Assembly (NCBI RefSeq): GCF_002237555.1
Contig: NZ_CP022541.1
Location: 1-64,000, forward strand
Length of the DNA: 64,000 bases
Reading direction: 5' to 3'
From: Antarctobacter heliothermus
GTDB lineage: Bacteria; Pseudomonadota; Alphaproteobacteria; Rhodobacterales; Rhodobacteraceae
Shown here piece by piece: positions 52,150-61,320 of the stretch (position 1 is the first letter of the stretch; each line of letters opens with the position of its first letter). A program made the translations under genes and the position numbers. The notes beneath the pieces are model-generated. The model searched no databases. It was given only the letters and a program-made list of their open reading frames with translations, and was not told the origin of the DNA.

Positions 52150-53303
52150 AGATCCTCGTTCTGGCCCCACAGCCGTTCTTTGTTCCGCGTGGCACGCCGA
52201 TTGCCGTGCGCGCGCTTCTTCAAGTGCTGACCTCGGAAGGGCACGAATGTGACGCCGTGGTCTTTGCCGAAGGCACCGACCCCGAAATCGAGGGATGCCG
52301 GATCTTTCGGGTGCCGGCCTTTCCGGGCACCCGGAACATGCCGCCTGGCTTTTCGCTTAAAAAGATCGTGGCGGACATCGGGCTGACGTGGATCGCTGCG
52401 GGCCGGATGCGCCGGGCGTCCTATGACCTCGTGATTGCGGTCGAGGAGGCGGCCTTTATCGCGATGATGCTGCGGCCAATCTTCAAGGTGCCCTACATCT
52501 ACGACATGGACAGTTCGATCCCCGAGCAGATGGACGACAAGTTCGGCCTGCCGGGCTGGCTGCGGCGCTGGCTTGCCGGGGTCGAGGGCCGCGCGGCGCG
52601 CAAGAGCATCGGTGCGCTGACCTGCTGTCGCGCGCTGCAATCGACGGTCGAGGGGTATGCGCCCGGTCTGCCGGTGCAGACGATCGAGGACGTGACGCTG
52701 ATCGAGGCGCCCGGCGCGCCGCCCGAGGATTGCAGGTTCGACGAACCGATCGTCATGTATATCGGCAATCTCGAAAGCTATCAGGGAGTGGATCTTTTGA
52801 TCCGCGGTTTTGCGCGGGCCATCGAAGGAGGGCGCCGCGCGCGGCTGGTCATCATCGGGGGGACAGAGGCGCATGTGGCGGCGCATGCCGCCCTCGCACA
52901 GGAACTGGGTATCGGCGACAGTGTCAGTCTGCTGGGGCCGCGCCCGGTTGAGCGGATCGCTGATTATCTTGGCGAAGCGACCATCGTCGCCTCTCCCCGC
53001 ACGCAGGGCCGCAACACGCCGATGAAGGTCTATTCCTATCTCGACAGCGGCAGCCCCCTGATCGCGACCCGGCTGTCGACCCATACGCAGGTGCTGGACG
53101 ACGAGATCACGATGCTTGTCGATCCCAACGCCGAGGACATGGCGCGCGGCCTTGTCGAATTGCTGGAGGATGCCAGCCTGCGTGATCGGCTGGCCACGGC
53201 GGCGCAGCAGCGGGTCTTGGAAGAGTTTAGCCCCGCCGCCTACCGTCGCAAGCTGACCGGTTTCTTCGACAGGCACATCCTGCCGCAGATTGGCCAAAGC
53301 TGA
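52146..53303 (+). CDS. Glycosyltransferase family 4
   Basis: 385 residues. MKILVLAPQPFFVPRGTPIA is the classic GT4 opening with the glycine loop. The acceptor domain is followed by PIVMYIGNLESYQGVDLLI and the donor-side RTQGRNTPMKVYSYLDSGSP, a variant of the E-x7-E element. Length is normal. It is translationally coupled to the methyltransferase. It ends 7 bp before the convergent sulfotransferase gene. Confidence 0.88.
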   Translation: MKILVLAPQPFFVPRGTPIAVRALLQVLTSEGHECDAVVFAEGTDPEIEGCRIFRVPAFPGTRNMPPGFSLKKIVADIGLTWIAAGRMRRASYDLVIAVEEAAFIAMMLRPIFKVPYIYDMDSSIPEQMDDKFGLPGWLRRWLAGVEGRAARKSIGALTCCRALQSTVEGYAPGLPVQTIEDVTLIEAPGAPPEDCRFDEPIVMYIGNLESYQGVDLLIRGFARAIEGGRRARLVIIGGTEAHVAAHAALAQELGIGDSVSLLGPRPVERIADYLGEATIVASPRTQGRNTPMKVYSYLDSGSPLIATRLSTHTQVLDDEITMLVDPNAEDMARGLVELLEDASLRDRLATAAQQRVLEEFSPAAYRRKLTGFFDRHILPQIGQS

Positions 53304-53310
53304 CAAAGCG

Positions 53311-54210
53311 TCAGGCGTATCCCAGCTCTGTCAGCCAACGGTGGAAATCCGCGGGCACCGAGGCCAGTTCGCTCTCGCTGACCGCGCTGCGCCATGTCCC
53401 GATCGAACTTGTAGAGATGGCGCCGGTGACGCTGGCGTGGTGGCTTAGTTGCTCGACGTCACCCAGAGAGCCCACATCGGCGGTCAGCATACGGGGGGCA
53501 AAGTCCAGCCCGGCCCAGTCGAAGACCTTTGCAAATGCGGTCTCGGGCGTGGCGACAAGATCCTCATAGCGGATCTGCATCACGTTTGGCGACCAGCGGG
53601 CCAACCGGGCGCAGGCGGCGTTGGCGTCGCACCAGCGGCGCGCCGCGCCTTCGAAATCCGCGATCAGCCCGGCCTTGCGATAGGACAGCGCCACGTCGCG
53701 CCCGTCCCGGATCAGCCAGAGATACCGGGCGCGGGGAAACATCTGGGCGATGGCCGGTAGGTGGTAGGTGTTCCAAGGGGTCTTGTCGCCCCAGCGCGTC
53801 GCGGTGGATCCGCTCTTGCGCGCGAGATAGAAAAAGAACGCCTCTATCAGAGGGCGCAGCTTGCGCGGCCGCAACTGCATGGCCTCGGCCGCGAACTCGT
53901 CGAGGTTCGGCAGCCCGAAGGTGGGCCAGTGCTTGTGCTTCTCGAAATGTGCGCAAAACAGCCAGACGCGTTCGCGCCAAGTCAGCAGGGCGGCGCGCGG
54001 CCACAATTCGATCAGGTCGCCCAGTACAAAGGTCTCGGGCGGGATGTAGATCTGGTCCGAGGCAACTAATATTCGCCGCACTAAGGTGTTGCCGCTCCGC
54101 CCGGAACCGATGACAAAGAGCGGTTCCCCTGCGCGCGCCGGTGAGAGCCGCAGGCGTGGCATCGCCAAGGCGTGACCGCGCCGGATGAGGCGTGAAGCGA
54201 TGGCAGACAC
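53311..54210 (-). CDS. Sulfotransferase-family protein
   Basis: 299 residues. The 5'-phosphosulfate loop is VIGSGRSGNTLVRRIL at about 32-47, and the 3'-phosphate region is LWLIRDGRDVALSYRKAGL. DKTPWNT and QIRYEDLVATPE are also typical of carbohydrate sulfotransferases using PAPS. It differs strongly from the one at 48753-49667, so two distinct positions or sugars may be sulfated. It starts 9 bp after the upstream glycosyltransferase gene in a minus-strand operon with GT, GT2 and GH16 genes. Confidence 0.88.
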   Translation of the reverse strand: MSAIASRLIRRGHALAMPRLRLSPARAGEPLFVIGSGRSGNTLVRRILVASDQIYIPPETFVLGDLIELWPRAALLTWRERVWLFCAHFEKHKHWPTFGLPNLDEFAAEAMQLRPRKLRPLIEAFFFYLARKSGSTATRWGDKTPWNTYHLPAIAQMFPRARYLWLIRDGRDVALSYRKAGLIADFEGAARRWCDANAACARLARWSPNVMQIRYEDLVATPETAFAKVFDWAGLDFAPRMLTADVGSLGDVEQLSHHASVTGAISTSSIGTWRSAVSESELASVPADFHRWLTELGYA

Positions 54211-54219
54211 GACCGTTCC

Positions 54220-55371
54220 CTAACCCGTTTTGCCGCTCAGCCGCCGCCGATAATGGCCGCCGAGCTTTTTTGCCAGAACCAGCGGCGACACTGCGGCCCC
54301 TTGCCGGCTTGTCTCTCCGTGATCGTCGGCGATCTGTTCCAGCCTTGCTCCCAAGGATTCACTTGCGTAGAGCGCCGCCATCCTGCGGCGCACGTCTGAG
54401 GCCTTGTCGCGGGCGGCCGCCGGATCCGATGCAAGTCTATCGACGGCGTTGCGGACCTCTGTGGGCGTACAATAGGCGGCAAGATCGCCGAACGTCTGCT
54501 GCAAACGGGGATCCAGCAGGAGTGGCCGTCCGCAAAGTCCCGCCTCGACCACCGTTCTGCCAAAGGCTTCGTTGAGGCGCGGATGGTAGTGGTAGACAAA
54601 GACATCGAGCGAATTAAGGAAGTCGGGAACCGCCTCGGCGCCGAATTCCAACGCCTCCCAGCCCTCAGGATGCGCGCCTTTCCCGGCCAGTGCGGCGGTC
54701 GGGCATCCCAAAACGCGGACTTTCAGGTCTGGCCCCACCGGTAGAGAGGCATCAATGTCTGGGCCCGTCGCCGGGAATTTCAGCGGGTCCGACCGACCGT
54801 GCCGCCCGATTGTCAGCGGCCCGCTGTCCGGGAAGGGCTGTCGTGTTATCGTCCAATCCGACACGTCAAAGACATTCGGCCAATCGACGGACGTCTGCCG
54901 TAGGAAAGGCGCAAAGGCGGCGATCTGCGCCCGGACCATGCCCGAGACCGGCGCAATCCATGCCGACAGACCCAGCGCGGCGCGCGCCCGGCGGATCGCA
55001 TCCAAGGGGTTATATTCCAGCGACCCGTCGGCCCGGAACGGCAGGTGATGGGCGACAATCACGGCCCGATCCGCCGAGAGGTTGGCGCGTTCCTCAATCC
55101 CGCGGGCAAAGACCAGGGGGTGGTGCAGAAACGCCAGCCGGCCGTGCGCAGCACATCCCGGCGAAAGCCGGGTGACACCGGGCAAATCCGCCAGCGCCAG
55201 CGCCTTGGGATTGGGGGGATCGCGGCTATCGTCCAGGTAGGCGGAGCGCACAAAAAGCAGTCCGACACGCAATCCCAGCCCCGACATCGCGGTCACATCG
55301 GTGACCAGCGCGGCGGTGCTGCCGCCTGCAAAACGCGCATCTGCAACGACGAGGCAATCGAAGATTTCCAC
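54220..55371 (-). CDS. Glycosyltransferase-like protein (GT4 fold)
   Basis: 383 residues. The C-terminal half has the GT4-type donor domain (TIGRHGRSDPLKFPAT, VRVLGCP, and HPRLNEAFGRTVVEAGLCGR, a variant E-x7-E region). The N-terminal half is less conserved (MEIFDCLVVADARFAGGSTA). It probably adds one sugar of the repeat unit. It sits 5 bp from the GT2 gene and 9 bp from the sulfotransferase gene, one transcription unit. Donor specificity is not readable. Confidence 0.75.
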   Translation of the reverse strand: MEIFDCLVVADARFAGGSTAALVTDVTAMSGLGLRVGLLFVRSAYLDDSRDPPNPKALALADLPGVTRLSPGCAAHGRLAFLHHPLVFARGIEERANLSADRAVIVAHHLPFRADGSLEYNPLDAIRRARAALGLSAWIAPVSGMVRAQIAAFAPFLRQTSVDWPNVFDVSDWTITRQPFPDSGPLTIGRHGRSDPLKFPATGPDIDASLPVGPDLKVRVLGCPTAALAGKGAHPEGWEALEFGAEAVPDFLNSLDVFVYHYHPRLNEAFGRTVVEAGLCGRPLLLDPRLQQTFGDLAAYCTPTEVRNAVDRLASDPAAARDKASDVRRRMAALYASESLGARLEQIADDHGETSRQGAAVSPLVLAKKLGGHYRRRLSGKTG

Positions 55372-55376
55372 CGCGC

Positions 55377-56354
55377 CTATCCCGCGCCCGTGCGGCGTCG
55401 GGCGCGGACCAGGGCCTCACGTATGAGGCGACCGAAGAGGTCTACCGTGACTTGGGGCGGTGCCCAAAAGCAGCGCAGGGCTGCGACCGGATCCGCGTCA
55501 CGCACCGCATCGATGAGCTTGCGCCAGGCCCATTTCTTGTATTGCTCCATCATGTGCGCCTCAAGCGCGCGTCGGGTGTCGGCGGAGAGGTCCTTGCGGG
55601 CCAGTAGGGCACGGTCCGCTGCGACCAGATGGGCGTGGGCCTCTGTCGGATGCCGACCCGACAGCGAGTTCGGCCGCACGGTCGCGACATACCCGGTTGG
55701 CCCGGTCAGCAGGAACACCGCTCCTTCAAGAAGCGCCTGCATATAGAACACGTAATCCTCTCCCAGGCGGACGTTGGGGTCATAGTTCAGCCCGTGCCGG
55801 TCCAGAAAGCTGCGGGACATGAGAGGTTTCACGAACCCCATCTCGCGGCGGCCGCCGTGGCCAGCGGATAGGTTGGACGCCACGAAATCGGCGGAGTTCA
55901 CGGGGATCGTCCCAGTCACGTCGCCAAGCATCGGGCGACGGGTGGCTTCCGGAGCGCCCACGTCGAGCTTCCACAGGTCGTCGGCCATGAAATCGGCCCC
56001 GTGTCGCGCGGCCAGATCCAGCAGGCGGGCAAGGCGGTCGGGTTCCATCCAGTCGTCGGAATCCAGAACCGCGATCCAAGGTGCTCGGCCCGCCGCGATG
56101 GCTCGGTTGCGCGCTGCAGAAGGGCCACCGTTCTCTGGCTGGCACAGGACGGTCAGGCGCGGATCGTCCTTGGCCCGGGCCTCTGCCAACGCCCGCGTAT
56201 TGTCGGTGGACCGGTCATCGACCACGATAACCTCGACGGGCACCGTCTGTGACATGGCTGAATCGATGGCCCTGATGATCGTCTCTTCGGCATTCCATGC
56301 GGCGATGACGACCGTAACCAGCGGATTATTCTGGCTGGGATCAATCATCGACAT
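55377..56354 (-). CDS. Glycosyltransferase family 2
   Basis: 325 residues. The GT-A fold begins VTVVIAAWNAEETIIRAIDS; the UDP-binding VIVVDDRSTDNT and the metal-binding DSDD (WIAVLDSDDWMEP) follow, with GEDYVFYMQALLEGA as the acceptor-side ED motif. ATGs at 56354 and 56348 both overlap the GH16 stop by a few bases, showing tight coupling. It is paralogous to the GT2 at 57209-58162 on the other strand, so the pair may add related sugars. Confidence 0.88.
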   Translation of the reverse strand: MSMIDPSQNNPLVTVVIAAWNAEETIIRAIDSAMSQTVPVEVIVVDDRSTDNTRALAEARAKDDPRLTVLCQPENGGPSAARNRAIAAGRAPWIAVLDSDDWMEPDRLARLLDLAARHGADFMADDLWKLDVGAPEATRRPMLGDVTGTIPVNSADFVASNLSAGHGGRREMGFVKPLMSRSFLDRHGLNYDPNVRLGEDYVFYMQALLEGAVFLLTGPTGYVATVRPNSLSGRHPTEAHAHLVAADRALLARKDLSADTRRALEAHMMEQYKKWAWRKLIDAVRDADPVAALRCFWAPPQVTVDLFGRLIREALVRARRRTGAG

Positions 56355-57174
56355 CCAGCGTGGCGATCTCTTGCTCTGAGCACATGGGCGCCGCCTCGTC
56401 CGGGGGGCGGTAGGAGATGCAGTGGTAGGTCACGACGGACCTGGTGTCGGGGGCGGCGGTGCCGGACCACTGTGCCTGACCGGTGCCGCCGGTCCATATA
56501 TTGATGTAGATGCGCCCCGGGATGTCCGGGATGGCATGATCCGGGGCCTCGATACGGTAGAACTCCCGGCCATCGACATACCAGACCAGCCGATCCGGGA
56601 GCCAGTCCAACGCATAAAGGTGCGGTCCCGCGGCCGCGTCGAACCCGAGGTCAAGCCACTTGCCGGGCAGGTTCTTGCCCTTGGCGAACCGGTTGATCCA
56701 GACTTTGGTCGTGTCGCGACCGAGGAACTCGAAATCGATCTCGTCGTGCGGATCCCCGAAAAAGGGCCCGGTGTAGAGGAAGAAGCTTGAAATCACGCCG
56801 TCCCCTGGGGCCGCTGTCATCTCGACCTCGTAATGGCCGTAATAGGTGCGTCGGGCGCGCTGGATCTCGGAGCCAAAAAAGTCATGCTGCGCCTCAGCTG
56901 GCGCGGGATGTAGCCAAAGTTCCAGCGGGGTACCCTTGGCCCTGCCATGCGTCACGGATTGGCGTTTCCAGATCGTCTTGTAGTGAGAGTCCTTGACGGC
57001 GAAATGGCTGATACGCCAGCCTTCGGGAAATGGCTTGCCATCGTCGAACCGCGACAGGAAGGCACCTTCCGGCTGTGCCTTTGCGTCGACGGCTGAAAGG
57101 CCGATTCCACAGACAGCAGCGAGAATAAGCGCGATACGCGGGCACTGGACTAGTTGACCGGCGAATATCTTCAT
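56341..57174 (-). CDS. Secreted glycoside hydrolase family 16
   Basis: 277 residues. A signal peptide (MKIFAGQLVQCPRIALILAA, cleavage near VDAKA) leads into a GH16 jelly-roll. The catalytic ExDxE motif is DPHDEIDFEFLG, near residues 142-153, with YYGHYEVEM and WYVDGREFYRIE as usual strands. Relatives such as ExoK trim succinoglycan, so this enzyme may set chain length of the local exopolysaccharide or recycle it. The ATG at 57174 has AAGG at good spacing, better than that at 57180. It is the first gene of the minus-strand operon. Confidence 0.9.
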   Translation of the reverse strand: MKIFAGQLVQCPRIALILAAVCGIGLSAVDAKAQPEGAFLSRFDDGKPFPEGWRISHFAVKDSHYKTIWKRQSVTHGRAKGTPLELWLHPAPAEAQHDFFGSEIQRARRTYYGHYEVEMTAAPGDGVISSFFLYTGPFFGDPHDEIDFEFLGRDTTKVWINRFAKGKNLPGKWLDLGFDAAAGPHLYALDWLPDRLVWYVDGREFYRIEAPDHAIPDIPGRIYINIWTGGTGQAQWSGTAAPDTRSVVTYHCISYRPPDEAAPMCSEQEIATLDVDD

Positions 57175-57208
57175 AAGCATAACCTTGGGTCAAGAATGAG
57201 GAAATGCT

Positions 57209-58162
57209 ATGACGAGTCGCCGGGTCAAGGCAACGATCATTGTCGCGGCTTGGCGCGCCGAAGACACGCTTTCCCGGAGCGTGCGCAGCGCGCTTGCGCA
57301 GGATATCGGTTCGCTTGAGGTGATCGTGGTCGACGACGCCTCGCCGGACGGCACCTCGCGTGCTACACGGGAATTGATGGCCGTGGACCCACGGGTGCGG
57401 CTGCTGACGCTGGACCGGAACGGGGGTCCATCGGCGGCGCGCAATGCCGCCATCGAGGCCGCGCGTGGTGAATGGCTCGCAGTGCTCGACAGCGACGACC
57501 AGATGCAGCCAGAGCGACTTTTGCGGATGATCACCTTTGCCGAAAGCGTCGGCGCGGACTGCGTGTATGACGATCTGCAACCGGTCGATCCGGAGGGCAG
57601 GCCGCTCGGGTCCAGCCATCTGGCTGCGCTGGCCATCAATAGCCCGCAAAAGTGGCCGATTGAGCGGTTTCTGACGGGCTGCCGCGCGCTGCCGGGGCAG
57701 GCCGCACTGGGGTATCTCAAGCCGGTTCTGCGGCGCAGTTTCGTGATGCAAAACGGGCTGCGCTACGACACCAACTTGCGGAATGGAGAGGATTTCCACC
57801 TGATCGCGGAACTGCTTGCCGTCGGAGGGGAGCTTTGGTTTCTGCCGACCCCCGGTTATCTCTATACGCACCGTGATGGATCCATTTCGCGCCGCCTGAA
57901 CCCCGATCACGCGCGCGCGCTGCTTCATGCGGATAAGGCTTTCTGCGCCCGCCATGTCGATACGCTGAGCGCCGAGGCCCGTCGTCTCATGCGCCAACGC
58001 GACCGCAACTTCGCCGATCTTGCTGCAGCCGAGATCGCGATCAGGGCGATCAAGAGCGGCAAGCTTCTTCGCGCCACAGGGACGCTTTTGCGGCGACCGT
58101 CTGCGGCGATCCGGATGTTCAGGCAGATCCGCGGCGGGCTCGCGCGGCGCAGAGCGGTATGA
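57209..58162 (+). CDS. Glycosyltransferase family 2
   Basis: 317 residues with the GT-A core: ATIIVAAWRAEDTLSRSVRS, VIVVDDASPDGTSR, then WLAVLDSDDQMQPERLL (DxD) and NGEDFHLIAELLAVGG. GAGGAAATGCT precedes the ATG. It is divergent from the GH16 gene with only 34 bp between starts, so promoters must overlap. Similarity to the GT2 at 55.4-56.4 kb is clear but moderate. Confidence 0.88.
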   Translation: MTSRRVKATIIVAAWRAEDTLSRSVRSALAQDIGSLEVIVVDDASPDGTSRATRELMAVDPRVRLLTLDRNGGPSAARNAAIEAARGEWLAVLDSDDQMQPERLLRMITFAESVGADCVYDDLQPVDPEGRPLGSSHLAALAINSPQKWPIERFLTGCRALPGQAALGYLKPVLRRSFVMQNGLRYDTNLRNGEDFHLIAELLAVGGELWFLPTPGYLYTHRDGSISRRLNPDHARALLHADKAFCARHVDTLSAEARRLMRQRDRNFADLAAAEIAIRAIKSGKLLRATGTLLRRPSAAIRMFRQIRGGLARRRAV

Positions 58163-58635
58163 TTCGCATGCGGCGTGAACAGAGATGCCGGTTTCGCAAG
58201 CATTGTGCCATTTGACAGACGCCCCGGAACAGTCTTCTCTATATTATGGTGCACTCGGGTGGTTGGGCGCTAGATGTAGGCTGCGTCCTGAATTTTTCTT
58301 GATCGAAGCGTAAAGTTGCTAACACTTCGTTAAGATCTGGTGGCTTGGCCGCTGCAGCCGATTTCTTTTTAGGACATTTTGTAAAGGGCGCTGCTGCGCC
58401 CGGGGCAGACGGATTGTGGAGAAGGGGAATGATTGATAAAAGAGGCATCTGTGGCTCTCGGTATACGGAAAACGCATCAGGCCAAGGATCCGGAGCGTGA
58501 ACTGCCGTGCAACAATTTGGGCGAGCGGGTGTCTTGACGTCTGCACGCAATCGCTTTGCATCGGCGGGACCGGCTTACCAAGCACCCTGCCTATGATGCG
58601 CCCGGGTCAACCTGACCCGATCGAACGCTTGCCAA
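58163..58635. other. Intergenic region before the flippase-like gene
   Basis: About 470 bp with locally lower GC (CTATATTATGG near 58240, TTGCTAACACTTCGTTAAG near 58315), probably a promoter. It contains one short open frame with a ribosome-binding site (58429-58500). Nothing else is recognisable. Confidence 0.4.
58429..58500 (+). CDS. Possible 23-residue small open reading frame
   Basis: ATG at 58429 is preceded by GGAGAAGGGG at 7-bp spacing, a better ribosome-binding site than most genes here. The peptide starts MIDKRGICGSRYTENAS and ends at 58500. It could be a leader peptide or chance. There is no family to compare and no overlapping gene on either strand that explains the site. Confidence 0.25.
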   Translation: MIDKRGICGSRYTENASGQGSGA

Positions 58636-59700
58636 GTGTCTAGGCTCAGACCTCCATATTTCAACTCGGATGCTGGGCAAACGGACGCGGCACAGAACCT
58701 GGGCGAACCTCCGCCGATAGGCCGCAAGTCGCGGTTTCGGAAACGTCTGCTGACTGGTCTCAAGCTGTGCGTCGTCGTTGTCCTGATGATCTGGATCGTC
58801 CGCAACGCGGACACCTCATCGGTCTTTGCGGCGATGCGGGGGGCCAACCTTTGGCTGCTTGCGGCGGCGGTCGGCATGCAGGTCCTCGGTGCCGCGATCA
58901 TGGCCGCCCGGTGGCGACTGCTGCTGGAGGTGCGCGATGTCAGGCCCGGTTTCGGCTATCTCTTTACCGCGACGGTCAGCGCGTTTTTCTTTCGCCAGTT
59001 CCTGCCTTCGGTCGTCGGGGGGGACGCAATCCGCAGTGTCGCAGCTTGGCGGGCAGGGGCCGATCCCGGCTTTGCCGCGCTGTCTCTGGTTGCGGACCGG
59101 TTGTTCGGCCTGCTTGCGCTGATCCTGTTCCTTGTCGTGGCTTCTGTCTTTATGACACAGGTCGCCGGGGGATTGCCTGGACTATGGGCCGGAATGGGCC
59201 TTGCCATGGCGGTGGTCGGTGGCGGGCTGGTGTTCCTCATGGCACCCGGACGGATTCGGCTGCCGGCCCGTGCCCCGGCGAGGCTGCACCGGATCCTCGA
59301 CGCCATGCGCGTCTTCGCGGGCGCGCACCGGATCATTCCTTCCTGCCTCGGCCTGTCCATCCTGCTTCAGATCAACGTTGTCACCTTCTACTGGGTCATC
59401 GGTCAGGCGCTTGGCCTCGATGTGCCTTATGGAGCCTTTTACGTGATCGTTCCGATCGCGATCTTTATGATGATGGCCCCGTTTTCCATCAACGGCATCG
59501 GCATACGGGAGGTGGCCTTTATCTACCTGCTGGGGGTCTGGAACATTGAACGCGAGCTGGCGCTCGCCTTTGCCTGGCTGGAGTTCGGCACCATTCTCAC
59601 CGCCGGGCTGCTCGGCGGGGCGGTTTACCTGCTGCACCGGGCCCCACAGAGCACTGCTCTTCGGGGCGACCGTGGCGAAGGAGCGACCGATGTCACGTGA
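58636..59700 (+). CDS. Lysylphosphatidylglycerol-synthase-like membrane protein (flippase-like, YbhN/AglD type)
   Basis: 354 residues with about 8 hydrophobic segments of the LPG_synthase_TM family (PF03706). Markers are ARWRLLLEVRDVRPGFGYLF, FFFRQFLPSVVGGDAIRSVA and SINGIGIREVAFIYLLGVWN. In polysaccharide clusters such proteins are thought to help translocate lipid-linked sugars. There is no in-frame ATG near the front, so the GTG at 58636 is taken; a stop lies in frame 24 bp upstream. It begins a plus-strand run of four genes. Confidence 0.8.
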   Translation: MSRLRPPYFNSDAGQTDAAQNLGEPPPIGRKSRFRKRLLTGLKLCVVVVLMIWIVRNADTSSVFAAMRGANLWLLAAAVGMQVLGAAIMAARWRLLLEVRDVRPGFGYLFTATVSAFFFRQFLPSVVGGDAIRSVAAWRAGADPGFAALSLVADRLFGLLALILFLVVASVFMTQVAGGLPGLWAGMGLAMAVVGGGLVFLMAPGRIRLPARAPARLHRILDAMRVFAGAHRIIPSCLGLSILLQINVVTFYWVIGQALGLDVPYGAFYVIVPIAIFMMMAPFSINGIGIREVAFIYLLGVWNIERELALAFAWLEFGTILTAGLLGGAVYLLHRAPQSTALRGDRGEGATDVT

Positions 59701-59769
59701 CCACCGACTGCCGTGGCTCGGGCGGCTTTTGCAACACCTGTACGTACAATTTGACCAGAGGGTATCTCC

Positions 59770-60501
59770 ATGCGTGTGAAATCAGCGATTGAAGCCGTTC
59801 TACGGCGCTCGCCTCCGCTCTACCGGCTCGGCTCGCGGCTGTATCACAAGATGAACCCCGAGTTCCGAACGTTGAGCCCCGGAGCGCCCGGCGCGATCCA
59901 GAAGGCGTTCGAGTTCGGTCGCACCGACCCGGATGCGTCGGCCTTTTCCGGCGACTACCACGAATTCGGCCTGTTCCGTGGCGGGACGTTTCTGGCGGCA
60001 GGCCAAATTGTCGATGAAATGGGCCTGAAAGACGTGCGTCTTTATGGCTACGACTCTTTTGAAGGCCTGCCAGAGGCCACGGGCCTCGACGCCGGCGATC
60101 CACGTTTCTTCGAGGGGCAGTTTGCCTGCTCGCGCGAAGAGGTCGAGGCGAACCTGGCCGGGCACGGCATGGACATGTCGCGCGCCGTACTTGTCGAAGG
60201 CTTCTATGAAGACTCGCTCACCGAAGAGCTGCATGCGGCACATCCGTTTCGGCCCGCTTCGGTCGTGTTGCTTGACTGCGATTACTATTCCTCGACGATC
60301 TGCGCGATGGACTGGCTTGATCGCTACATCCGTGCCGGAACGGTTCTTCTGTTCGACGACTGGTTCAGCTACGGAAACGACCCCGACATGGGACAGCCCA
60401 AGGCTCTGGAAGACTGGCTGGCGGCGCGGCCGCAGTGGCGGGTCGAGCAATTGGATGATTTCGAGGAAAACGGGCGCGGATTTGTCGTCCGGAACGCCTG
60501 A
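59770..60501 (+). CDS. TylF/MycF-family O-methyltransferase
   Basis: 243 residues of the macrocin-O-methyltransferase family (PF05711). The SAM site begins YHEFGLFRGGTFLAAGQI at about 63-80, then VRLYGYDSFEGLPE. Metal ligands are in LLDCDYYSSTICAMDWL and LLFDDWFSYG. These enzymes methylate sugar hydroxyls, so the product is likely a methylated residue of the polysaccharide. AGAGGGTATC lies in front of the ATG. The acyltransferase follows after 21 bp. Confidence 0.87.
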   Translation: MRVKSAIEAVLRRSPPLYRLGSRLYHKMNPEFRTLSPGAPGAIQKAFEFGRTDPDASAFSGDYHEFGLFRGGTFLAAGQIVDEMGLKDVRLYGYDSFEGLPEATGLDAGDPRFFEGQFACSREEVEANLAGHGMDMSRAVLVEGFYEDSLTEELHAAHPFRPASVVLLDCDYYSSTICAMDWLDRYIRAGTVLLFDDWFSYGNDPDMGQPKALEDWLAARPQWRVEQLDDFEENGRGFVVRNA

Positions 60502-60522
60502 GGAGGGCAGGGGGACCCGATC

Positions 60523-61305
60523 ATGACCCAGAGGCCCGACACACTGCCCGAGACGATACAGCAAGAGCCGCCTGCCCATAAGGACCGGGTTGTCGATCTG
60601 CTGAGCTCCGAAGGCTCTGCCCTGTCGAAGTACCAGACTGTCTTTGTTGGGGTCCACGGGCTCTGGCCGACAGTGCGCTACGATCTGACCATGATGCTGG
60701 CGTCGGGCATGCGGGGGGCCTTGGGCTTTGCCTTGCGCAAGGCGCTTTTTCCGCGTCTGCTCGGGGTGGCGGGCGCGGGCGTGACCTTTGGCAGGTCGAT
60801 TTCCCTGCGATGTCCGGGCCGCATGTCGCTTGGCGATAATGTGACCATAGACGATCACTGTTCGCTTGATGCGCGTGGGGCCCTCTCCGCAAGCGATTTC
60901 ACCATCGGCGCGGCGACCCTGATCGCGCGGGACACGATCCTGCTTGTCAAGCAGGGCCATCTGCGGATCGGCGCGCGCTGTTCGATCGGCAGCCAGTGTT
61001 TTCTGGGCGCCGTGTCCGGTATCGAAATCGGCGACGACACGATCATCGCGGGGCAATGTTATTTCGGCGGCGGGCGCTATCATACGAAGCTTGGGGCTGG
61101 CACGATGCAGCAGCAGGGGCTGACGACACGGGGGGCCGTTGTCATCGGCAAGGACGTCTGGATCGGCGCGGGCGTCAAGGTGCTGGACGGGGTCCGCATC
61201 GGCGATGGCGCGATTATCGGGGCTGGCGCAGTGGTGACCGGCGATGTCGCACCCGCGGCCATCGTTGGGGGCGTTCCGGCAAAACAGATTGGTGAGCGAA
61301 CTTAG
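60523..61305 (+). CDS. Hexapeptide-repeat acyltransferase
   Basis: 260 residues. From about residue 85 the left-handed beta-helix repeats are clear (MSLGDNVTIDDHCSLDARGA, FTIGAATLIARDTILLV, LRIGARCSIGSQCFLGAV, VVIGKDVWIGAGVKVLDG, VRIGDGAIIGAGAVVTGDV). The end VGGVPAKQIGERT is typical of the WbbJ/serine-acetyltransferase-like group. It probably acetylates or otherwise acylates a sugar. GGAGGG lies upstream of the ATG. The first 80 residues form a helical extension. Confidence 0.88.
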   Translation: MTQRPDTLPETIQQEPPAHKDRVVDLLSSEGSALSKYQTVFVGVHGLWPTVRYDLTMMLASGMRGALGFALRKALFPRLLGVAGAGVTFGRSISLRCPGRMSLGDNVTIDDHCSLDARGALSASDFTIGAATLIARDTILLVKQGHLRIGARCSIGSQCFLGAVSGIEIGDDTIIAGQCYFGGGRYHTKLGAGTMQQQGLTTRGAVVIGKDVWIGAGVKVLDGVRIGDGAIIGAGAVVTGDVAPAAIVGGVPAKQIGERT

Positions 61306-61320
61306 GAAAAGGGGGGATAC

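Noticed and set aside
51993..53306. Minus-strand open frame opposite the GT4 gene
   Set aside because: The plus-strand GT4 has clear motifs and a 4-bp overlap with its neighbour; the antisense frame has none.
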